This document shows, one piece after another, positions 1 through 5,718 of a DNA stretch of 10,707 bases. The translations under genes were made by a program, and so were the position numbers. Under the pieces are notes generated by a model that was not told the DNA's origin, made no database searches, and worked only from the letters and a program-made list of their open reading frames with translations. Location of the stretch: NCBI GenBank assembly GCA_030612175.1, contig JAUWOJ010000031.1, positions 1 through 10,707 of the forward strand, in the 5' to 3' direction. Every line of letters begins with the position of its first letter. The first letter of the stretch is position 1. This stretch comes from Candidatus Bipolaricaulota bacterium (GTDB lineage: Bacteria; Bipolaricaulota; Bipolaricaulia; UBA7950; UBA9294).

Positions 1-138
1 GTTGTGTCAGCCAAGTTTGGTCCGGTACTCGTGCCTTCAGTGCTAAATGCTTTTTATGGGCTGTTTGTAGGATCGATTCAGGCGTTTGTTTTTGCCATAC
101 TTACCGTTGCTTATATCAATGTAGCGGTAGAAAGCTAA
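1..138 (+). CDS. atpB: F1Fo-ATP synthase subunit a, C-terminal fragment
   Basis: This is the last 45 codons of the membrane stator subunit a, which forms the ion half-channels facing the c ring. The start and the essential stator arginine lie upstream of the window. The visible part reads VVSAKFGPVL through to VAVES and a TAA stop. It contains the family's final transmembrane helix, with the conserved pattern F-x-G-x-IQAFVFAILTVAYI. The position immediately before a c subunit gene, with a 14-nt gap and a strong AGGAGG site between them, fits the normal atpB-atpE order. The call rests on the conserved C-terminal helix plus operon context. Whether this subunit carries sodium-type channel residues cannot be judged from the fragment. 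Confidence 0.93.
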   Translation, partial: VVSAKFGPVLVPSVLNAFYGLFVGSIQAFVFAILTVAYINVAVES

Positions 139-152
139 AGAGGAGGAAAACA

Positions 153-425
153 ATGGAAGAAACACAGAATATCGTTGGACAGATTTCCGGTGCAGATATT
201 GCAACAGCTGCGAAGTACCTTGCCGCTGGGTTTGTAATGGCAATAGGGTCGATTGGATCAGCAATTGGAGAGGGAATAGTGGCGGCTCATGCCCTGGATG
301 GGATGGCACGACAGCCGGAGATGGAAGGAGCGCTGCTGCGGACGATGGTCCTTGGCCAGGCAATCACCGAATCGACAGGGATTTATTCCTTGGTAGTGGC
401 GATCGTTCTTCTGTTTGTAGTATAG
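153..425 (+). CDS. atpE: F1Fo-ATP synthase subunit c (rotor ring), sodium-type site
   Basis: This 90-residue hairpin protein forms the rotating c ring. Helix 1 spans roughly residues 19-46 and helix 2 roughly 60-89, joined by the polar loop ARQPE (52-56) that contacts F1. The ATG has AGGAGG 6 nt upstream. The ion-carrying carboxylate is Glu73, in GQAITESTGIYSL. It is accompanied by Ser74, Thr75 and Tyr78, the signature of sodium-binding c subunits such as Ilyobacter tartaricus (Glu65, Ser66, Tyr70). At the position of Ilyobacter Gln32, exactly 33 residues before the main carboxylate, this protein has Glu40 (in AIGEG). Fusobacterium nucleatum has the same pair, where two carboxylates bind Na+ plus one proton. 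Sodium coupling is therefore inferred strongly from motif, not shown. The TAG stop lies inside the ribosome binding site of atpF. Confidence 0.97.
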   Translation: MEETQNIVGQISGADIATAAKYLAAGFVMAIGSIGSAIGEGIVAAHALDGMARQPEMEGALLRTMVLGQAITESTGIYSLVVAIVLLFVV

Positions 426-433
426 GAGTAAGC

Positions 434-958
434 GTGCATTTAGAATGGGGAAAGGTTGTTACATCCCTAAACTGGACCTTCGTATTCACCCTCGTCAATT
501 TTGCTATCCTCCTGTACCTTTTGAAGCGGCTGTTGTTTAAGCCCGCAATAGAGTACTTGGATCGCCGGCGTGAACAGGTGGCGACGCGGATGGAAACAAC
601 GCGAAAAAACGAGGAACAAGCGAAGAAACTGGTTGCCGAGCGAACGGAAGCCCTGCAGACGGCTTACAAACAGAGTCGTCATATTGTGGAGGCCGCCCGC
701 GTACAGGCAGAGGAAATTATTGGGCAAGGAAAGGATGGCGCCAAGAAAGAAGCAAAGCACATCCTGGAAAATGCCCGAGCGCAAATCGATCAAGAACAAG
801 CTGAGACAGAACATGAATTGCGGCGTTCCTATGCTGAGATTGCTGTGTTGGGAGCCTCTCGTGTGTTGGGCCGCGAGGTAAATCTCGAAGATCACCGTCG
901 ATTGCTCGATGATCTTCTTTCCGAGCTTGAGGAAGACACATTGAGGATGAAGTTGTGA
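434..958 (+). CDS. atpF: F1Fo-ATP synthase subunit b (peripheral stalk)
   Basis: This 174-residue b subunit anchors the peripheral stalk in the membrane. A single transmembrane helix (about residues 13-31, FVFTLVNFAILLYLL) is followed by the typical KRLLFKPAIEYLDRR junction. A long, highly charged coiled coil then runs from about residue 45 to 145 (many E, K, Q, A and R). The C-terminal segment LGREVNLEDHRRLLDDLL should contact the delta subunit. The start is GTG at 434, supported by AGGAG at 424-428 with 5-nt spacing; no ATG fits. The TGA stop overlaps the GTG of atpH by four bases, so the two are probably translationally coupled. Only one b-type gene is present, so the stalk should be a b homodimer rather than b/b'. 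Confidence 0.95.
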   Translation: MHLEWGKVVTSLNWTFVFTLVNFAILLYLLKRLLFKPAIEYLDRRREQVATRMETTRKNEEQAKKLVAERTEALQTAYKQSRHIVEAARVQAEEIIGQGKDGAKKEAKHILENARAQIDQEQAETEHELRRSYAEIAVLGASRVLGREVNLEDHRRLLDDLLSELEEDTLRMKL

Positions 959-1488
959 AATCACAGGAAATTGCCTGCCGCTATGCCGAGGCACTTCATT
1001 CTCTTGCTTGTGAGGAAGACAGGACAGAGGAGGTACAGAAGGGATATCGGGAAGTTCTTTCAGCTGTTGCGGAAGTTCCGGAATTTGACGGCTTTCTCAC
1101 ACACTTCCTTGTTCCTCGCGAGGCAAAGATGAAGTTATTGAGAACTGCTTTCCCAGAGCTTTCTCCATACCTTTTCAATCTGTTCTCCCTGCTTGTTCGT
1201 AACAGACGGGAGAATTATCTCAGTTTGATATACAAGGAATTCATCAGGCTATGCGCTGAAGCAGAAGGGGTAATGCAGGCAGAGGCAACAGTAGCCCGAA
1301 AGCTATCCACAACGGATCATACTCGATTGGCATCCTGTCTTGGGAGAGCTATGGGATGCCAGATAGAACTGGAAGAAAAAGTTGACCCGAGTCTTCTTGG
1401 CGGAGTTAGAATAGAGATAAATGGCAAAGTAATTGATGGAACATTACGGGCCAAACTTGGGGGGTTGAAAAACCTGCTCGAAGGATAA
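955..1488 (+). CDS. atpH: F1Fo-ATP synthase subunit delta
   Basis: This 177-residue delta (OSCP-like) subunit caps F1 and joins it to the b stalk. The N-terminal helical domain starts with the family pattern ACRYAEALHSLA. The C-terminal domain ends in the conserved block VDPSLLGGVRIEINGKVIDG followed by TLRAKLGGLKNLL. The start is GTG at 955, overlapping the atpF stop as GTGA, with GAGGA at 943-947 seven bases upstream. Length matches the usual 175-185 residues. A separate delta gene argues against the N-ATPase type of sodium ATPase, whose operons lack atpH. The stop TAA lies about 11 nt before atpA. Confidence 0.95.
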   Translation: MKSQEIACRYAEALHSLACEEDRTEEVQKGYREVLSAVAEVPEFDGFLTHFLVPREAKMKLLRTAFPELSPYLFNLFSLLVRNRRENYLSLIYKEFIRLCAEAEGVMQAEATVARKLSTTDHTRLASCLGRAMGCQIELEEKVDPSLLGGVRIEINGKVIDGTLRAKLGGLKNLLEG

Positions 1489-1499
1489 GGGGGAGAAGA

Positions 1500-3011
1500 G
1501 TGCCAGTAATGCGTAAGGATGAGATTAGCGCCATACTCAAGGAACAGATAAGGGGATTTGAGTACGACCTGGAAATGAACGAGGTTGGAGTGGTTGTTGA
1601 GGTAGGAGATGGGATCGCTCGTGTATTTGGATTACAGAGGGCGATGTCCGCAGAAATCGTGGAGTTTCCAAACAATATCTATGGATTAATCCTCAATCTA
1701 GAGGAAGAAAGCGTTGGCGTAGCTCTGTTCGGAGAAAGTGAGTGCGTACAGGAAGGAGACGAGGTACGACGCACGGGCCGTGTATTGGAGACAGTGGTTG
1801 GCGAAGGTCTTCTTGGGCGAGTTGTTGATGCGCTTGGCCGCCCTAAAGATGGAAAAGGGCCGATTTCTTTCTCCGAGAGACGTAAAGCAGAGATTAAAGC
1901 ACCGGGAGTAATACAGCGCCAACCGGTCGATACACCGCTTCAGACGGGTCTCAAGTCAATCGATGCTCTTACTCCGATTGGCCGCGGGCAGCGAGAGCTA
2001 ATAATCGGCGACCGTCGTACGGGTAAGACAGCAATTGCGGTCGATACGATTATTAACCAGAAAGACGCTGATGTGGCTTGTGTTTACGTTGCCATTGGAC
2101 AGAAGACTTCAACTGTTGCTCGAGTAGTGGAGGTGCTGGAGCGCCATGGCGCAATGAGCTATACCATTGTTGTTGCCGCAGAGGCAGACGAACCTACGCC
2201 AATGCAGTATCTTGCTCCCTATGCTGGTTGTGCCATGGCTGAGTACTTTACCTACAGCGGCAAGGATGCGTTTGTTGTCTACGATGACCTGTCTAAACAT
2301 GCGGTTGCGTACCGCGAAATGTCATTGCTCCTTCGGCGGCCGCCAGGAAGAGAGGCATATCCCGGAGATATTTTCTATACTCACTCTCGGCTGCTGGAAC
2401 GAGCCGTGCGCCTGTCTGATGAGCATGGAGGCGGGTCTCTTACTGCTTTCCCCATTATCGAAACAAAGGCTGGCGATATCACTGGCTATATTCCAACGAA
2501 TGTTATCTCTATTACAGATGGTCAAATTTATCTGGAAACCGACCTATTCAATCAGGGATTTCGCCCAGCAATCAATGTGGGCAAGTCAGTCTCTCGTGTA
2601 GGCGGAGCGGCACAAACCAAGGCAATGAAACAGATTGCCGGCCACCTTCGGTTAGAGCTTTCCCAGTACCGAGAACTGGAGGCATTTGCGGAGTTTTCCG
2701 CCGATCTTGATGAGGAATCAAAAGCGCAGCTTGCTCGTGGAGACCGATTGATGGAGGTATTGAAGCAAGGACAATATAAGCCGATGGCGGTTGAGAAGCA
2801 GATTGTTTCTTTGTATGTAGCAGTGGAGAATCATTTGGCTGACCTAGCCTTGCCCCAGGTGCGCCCTTTCCTTGAGGAGTGGCTCCGTTTCCTCCATTCC
2901 GAGCATGAACAGATCATGAAGGTCCTAGCCAAGAAGTGCGAAATTACCGATGAGATTAGGCGGTTGTTGGAGAAAGCGGTGGTTGAATTCAAGGAGCGCT
3001 TCGGAGGTTAG
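1500..3011 (+). CDS. atpA: F1Fo-ATP synthase subunit alpha
   Basis: This 503-residue subunit forms the non-catalytic nucleotide sites of the F1 hexamer. Visible motifs are the P-loop GDRRTGKT (170-177), the Walker B strand DAFVVYDD (256-263) and the SVSR segment (363-366), whose Arg366 is the arginine finger reaching the catalytic site on beta. The block RVGGAAQTKAMKQ and the helical C-terminal domain are normal. The GTG start at 1500 has GGGGGAG at 1489-1495 with 4-nt spacing. The in-frame ATG at 1509 sits 13 nt from that site, so GTG is preferred. A lysine precedes the SVSR segment (NVGKSVSR), where many homologues carry a hydrophobic residue. The stop TAG directly abuts the atpG ATG. Confidence 0.98.
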   Translation: MPVMRKDEISAILKEQIRGFEYDLEMNEVGVVVEVGDGIARVFGLQRAMSAEIVEFPNNIYGLILNLEEESVGVALFGESECVQEGDEVRRTGRVLETVVGEGLLGRVVDALGRPKDGKGPISFSERRKAEIKAPGVIQRQPVDTPLQTGLKSIDALTPIGRGQRELIIGDRRTGKTAIAVDTIINQKDADVACVYVAIGQKTSTVARVVEVLERHGAMSYTIVVAAEADEPTPMQYLAPYAGCAMAEYFTYSGKDAFVVYDDLSKHAVAYREMSLLLRRPPGREAYPGDIFYTHSRLLERAVRLSDEHGGGSLTAFPIIETKAGDITGYIPTNVISITDGQIYLETDLFNQGFRPAINVGKSVSRVGGAAQTKAMKQIAGHLRLELSQYRELEAFAEFSADLDEESKAQLARGDRLMEVLKQGQYKPMAVEKQIVSLYVAVENHLADLALPQVRPFLEEWLRFLHSEHEQIMKVLAKKCEITDEIRRLLEKAVVEFKERFGG

Positions 3012-3866
3012 ATGTCAATCGGTCTTCGCGAGATCAAGGGGCGTATTGGTAATATTGAGAACATTCGCCAAATCACCCGGGCGATGAACGCGATTGCCAT
3101 GACAAAGTTAACGCGGGCAAAACGGCAACTTGCCGCTGCTCAACCATACATGGCCGCGCTAGACTCATTTCTTTCCGCTGCTCTCGCTCAGAGAACCGAT
3201 GTTTCTAAGCCACACACCTTGACTCTCGATAACGGCGCATCTGATGTAGCGATCCTAGTTCTTAGCTCTGATAGAGGGCTGTGCGGTAGGTTTACAGGAG
3301 ATCTCAATAGAAAAGGCAGTGATCTATTACAGGAATTTGGAGAGAGAGGGAGAATTATTGCCGGAGGAGAAAAGGCACTTGCTTACTTTGTGCGTCAACG
3401 AGCAACAGTGATCAACAGCTACACACGTATTTACGAACAGCCAGACCTGAAAATTGCGCGGCGAATAGCCAGAGACCTTACTTCTCTCTACCTGGAGGAG
3501 AAGGTTGGTTCAGTAATAGTAGTGTATACGCATTTTGTTTCCGATCTTAGCCAGTACGTGGTCGAGAAGAAGATCTTGCCTGTCGAAGTGAGCGAAACGG
3601 GGGGCAGCGTACTTATAGAACCAGACCTGAAAGAGATACTAGAGTTTGTTCTTCCCTTATATCTGCAAAGTAAGGTTTTCCTTGCGTTAGTGGAGAGCAA
3701 GACGAGTGAACATGCAATCCGCCGCCAGGCAATGAAAAACGCCACTGACAACGCAGAGGATCTGCTAAGTACTCTTACGCGTTCTTACAACAAAGCAAGG
3801 CAACAGTCGATAACCCGTGAAATCGCGGACATTGTCGGAGGGGCAGAGGCACTGCGCAGGACTTAA
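3012..3866 (+). CDS. atpG: F1Fo-ATP synthase subunit gamma (central shaft)
   Basis: This 284-residue gamma subunit is the central rotor shaft coupling c-ring rotation to F1 catalysis. The N-terminal helix contains the conserved RIGNIENIRQITRAMNAIAM. The Rossmann-like middle carries SSDRGLCGRF (85-94). The C-terminal shaft helix has ESKTSEHAIRRQAMKNATDN followed by RQQSITREIADIVGGAEAL. The ATG follows the atpA stop without any gap, and its GGAGG site (3003-3007) lies inside the end of atpA. Length is typical of bacterial gamma (280-300), without the regulatory insertion of chloroplast and cyanobacterial forms. With epsilon absent here, gamma would need an epsilon supplied from elsewhere to complete the shaft. 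Confidence 0.97.
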   Translation: MSIGLREIKGRIGNIENIRQITRAMNAIAMTKLTRAKRQLAAAQPYMAALDSFLSAALAQRTDVSKPHTLTLDNGASDVAILVLSSDRGLCGRFTGDLNRKGSDLLQEFGERGRIIAGGEKALAYFVRQRATVINSYTRIYEQPDLKIARRIARDLTSLYLEEKVGSVIVVYTHFVSDLSQYVVEKKILPVEVSETGGSVLIEPDLKEILEFVLPLYLQSKVFLALVESKTSEHAIRRQAMKNATDNAEDLLSTLTRSYNKARQQSITREIADIVGGAEALRRT

Positions 3867-3888
3867 GAATATAAAAAACAGGAGTACC

Positions 3889-5334
3889 ATGATACAGAGC
3901 AAAGGAGTAGGAAAAGTAACAGAGGTCAGGGGCCCGGTAATCGATGCGCGATTTGAGAAGGGAAAATTGCCGCGAGTAAATGATGCCTTACGCATCAAGC
4001 GCGAGGGGGATAACGATCTTATCCTTGAGGTGGCGCAACACCTGGGAGATGAGGTAGTACGAGCGATTGCCATGGATTCCACCGATGGACTTGCGCGGGG
4101 CACAGAAGTAATAAGTACCGGCGGGCCGATTACCGTTCCTGTGGGACCGGAAACACTAGGCAGGATGATTAATCTAACAGGGGAACCAATCGATGAGCTT
4201 CCACCGCTGAAGACAACCAAGCGCTACTCAATTCACCGCCAATCCCCCTCATTAATAGACCAGGAGACTGAGACAGAGATCTTTGAGACAGGAATCAAGG
4301 TAGTTGACCTCATTGGCCCCTTTCCTAAAGGGGGAAAGATTGGCCTATTTGGCGGGGCTGGTGTGGGAAAGACCGTTCTTATCATGGAGCTTATTCGTTC
4401 CATTGCTTACGAACGCGAGGGATATTCAGTGTTTTCTGGCGTAGGAGAACGAACACGCGAAGGGAATGACCTTTATCTGGAGATGAAGGCAGCTGATGTC
4501 TTGAAGAATACGGCTCTTGTTTATGGACAGATGAATGAACCGCCAGGAGCTCGTTTCCGTGTAGCACTAACTGGTGTTACGCTCGCTGAATACTTTCGCG
4601 ACGAGGAAGGGAAAGATATTCTACTGTTCATTGATAACATCTTCCGGTTTGCTCAGGCGGGAAGCGAGGTATCTGCATTACTTGGCCGTATGCCTTCTGA
4701 GGTCGGTTACCAGCCGACGCTGGCCACCGAGATGGGAGAGTTGCAGGAGCGGATCACGTCGACAAAAAAGGGATCGATTACCTCGGTGCAAGCGATCTAC
4801 GTTCCCGCTGATGACTTGACTGATCCCGCCCCCGCGGCGGTCTTTTCCCATCTTGATGCGGCGATTACTTTGTCGCGCGAGATAGTAGAGAAAGGGATTT
4901 ATCCAGCAGTTGATCCACTGCAGTCTAATTCCACCATGCTTGATCCTAACATCATTTCCCATGAGCACTATCGTGTAGCACAACGAACCTTGGAGATATT
5001 GCAGCGCTATGAAGACCTGCGAGACATCATAGCCATTATGGGTATGGACGAGTTGTCCGAGCAGGACAAGCTGACGGTGAGGCGAGCGCGGAAGGTACAG
5101 CGCTTCATGAGTCAGCCATTCTATGTAGCCGAGAACTTTACCGGAAAAGCAGGAGTATATGTCAAGCTAGAGGACACAATCAAAGGGTTTGGAATGATTG
5201 TTGATGGTGAATTGGACGATCTTCCCGAACAAATGTTCTACATGGTGGGAACGATTGACGAAGTCCTGGAACAAGCTAAGAAGCCGGAGACAATTGATGA
5301 GTCGGGTAATGAACCCGCTTCATCTGTTGACTAG
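3889..5334 (+). CDS. atpD: F1Fo-ATP synthase subunit beta (catalytic)
   Basis: This 481-residue subunit carries the catalytic sites that make ATP. Visible motifs are the P-loop GGAGVGKT (155-162), GERTREGND (186-194) with catalytic Glu187 and Arg188, the Walker B strand ILLFIDN (244-250), and VGYQPTLATEMG. The lever loop that pushes on gamma reads DELSEQD (387-393), with Gln where DELSEED usually has an acidic residue. The start is ATG at 3889, with AGGAG at 3880-3884 and 4-nt spacing. An upstream in-frame ATG at 3817 would overlap atpG by 50 nt, adds 24 residues unlike the family, and is rejected. The acidic tail (ETIDESGNEP) is slightly longer than average. No atpC follows the TAG stop, which is unusual for this operon type. 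Confidence 0.98.
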   Translation: MIQSKGVGKVTEVRGPVIDARFEKGKLPRVNDALRIKREGDNDLILEVAQHLGDEVVRAIAMDSTDGLARGTEVISTGGPITVPVGPETLGRMINLTGEPIDELPPLKTTKRYSIHRQSPSLIDQETETEIFETGIKVVDLIGPFPKGGKIGLFGGAGVGKTVLIMELIRSIAYEREGYSVFSGVGERTREGNDLYLEMKAADVLKNTALVYGQMNEPPGARFRVALTGVTLAEYFRDEEGKDILLFIDNIFRFAQAGSEVSALLGRMPSEVGYQPTLATEMGELQERITSTKKGSITSVQAIYVPADDLTDPAPAAVFSHLDAAITLSREIVEKGIYPAVDPLQSNSTMLDPNIISHEHYRVAQRTLEILQRYEDLRDIIAIMGMDELSEQDKLTVRRARKVQRFMSQPFYVAENFTGKAGVYVKLEDTIKGFGMIVDGELDDLPEQMFYMVGTIDEVLEQAKKPETIDESGNEPASSVD

Positions 5335-5423
5335 GAAGCTCAAGCGATGGATGTCTAATCATTCTCTGGCCGCCTCAGCTGTCGAGTGAGTTCTCTTTTG
5401 ACACTTATTGGGAAGAGAATTTG
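5335..5423 (+). other. Gap after atpD, no atpC
   Basis: Between the atpD stop and the tRNA promoter I see no epsilon-like reading frame; the longest in-frame stretch here is about a dozen codons. A 7-bp inverted pair, TTCTCTT (5391-5397) and AAGAGAA (5413-5419), is separated by a 15-nt loop and followed by TTTG. It could weakly terminate the atp transcript, but it lacks GC pairs and a proper U run. Confidence 0.5.
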
Positions 5424-5452
5424 TTGACGCGAGATTAGAAAGATCCTATACT
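5424..5452 (+). promoter_or_regulatory. Sigma70-type promoter for the tRNA genes
   Basis: TTGACG at 5424-5429 and TATACT at 5447-5452 are separated by exactly 17 bp, close to the sigma70/sigmaA consensus. The tRNA-Cys gene begins 10 bp downstream, where a transcript from this promoter would start, so the tRNAs are probably transcribed independently of the ATP synthase operon. Confidence 0.75.
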
Positions 5453-5462
5453 TGTCCTGTTT

Positions 5463-5534
5463 GGCGGCGTAGCCAAGTGGAAAGGCATGGGACTGCAAAT
5501 CCCCGACTCAGCGGTTCGAATCCGCTCGCCGCCT
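5463..5534 (+). tRNA. tRNA-Cys (anticodon GCA)
   Basis: The sequence folds as a tRNA. The acceptor stem GGCGGCG (5463-5469) pairs perfectly with CGCCGCC (5527-5533). The D arm is GCC/GGC. The anticodon loop CTGCAAA has GCA at 5495-5497, and the T arm AGCGG-TTCGAAT-CCGCT is perfect. The discriminator base is T (U73), as expected for cysteine tRNA. The anticodon stem has one mismatch at its outer pair (T5488/C5504). The 3' CCA is not encoded, since CTT follows U73, so a CCA-adding enzyme is required. Confidence 0.95.
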
Positions 5535-5546
5535 CTTCGGGCGCAG

Positions 5547-5622
5547 GGGTGGTTAGCTCAGCTGGGAGAGCGCATGCTTGACGTGCATGAGGCCACAGGT
5601 TCAAGTCCTGTACCACCCACCA
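5547..5622 (+). tRNA. tRNA-Val (anticodon GAC)
   Basis: The acceptor stem GGGTGGT (5547-5553) pairs with ACCACCC (5612-5618), followed by A73 and an encoded CCA (5620-5622). The D arm is GCTC/GAGC. The anticodon stem CATGC/GCATG encloses TTGACGT with GAC at 5580-5582. The T arm is ACAGG-TTCAAGT-CCTGT. It lies 12 nt after tRNA-Cys and is probably co-transcribed with it. Unlike its neighbour, it carries a genome-encoded CCA. Confidence 0.96.
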
Positions 5623-5650
5623 AATCTGGATTCCCAAAGACGACAAGGCG

Positions 5651-5686
5651 CGGGCTACTTTTCATAAAAGGGCCCGTTATTCTCTT
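5651..5686 (+). terminator. Hairpin terminator candidate after the tRNAs
   Basis: CGGGC (5651-5655) pairs with GCCCG (5672-5676), and inside it CTTTT (5658-5662) pairs with AAAAG (5666-5670) around a CAT loop. The stem is followed by TTATTCTCTT, a broken but T-rich tract. The position, 28 nt after tRNA-Val and 33 nt before the next gene, fits an intrinsic terminator for the tRNA transcript. Confidence 0.6.
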
Positions 5687-5718
5687 GGCATGCGAACAAA
5701 GAGAAGGGCGGGATAGAA

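Noticed and set aside
467..994. 175-codon minus-strand open frame opposite atpF
   Set aside because: It lies wholly antisense to the well-supported atpF and start of atpH, and its sequence has no coherent fold or family pattern.
3817..3888. Upstream in-frame ATG extending atpD by 24 residues
   Set aside because: It would overlap atpG by 50 nt and adds residues unlike beta subunits. ATG 3889 has a good AGGAG site and a normal N-terminus.
153..5334. N-ATPase type sodium ATPase operon
   Set aside because: The gene order is atpBEFHAGD with a delta subunit. N-ATPase operons start with atpDC, contain atpQ and atpR, and lack atpH.
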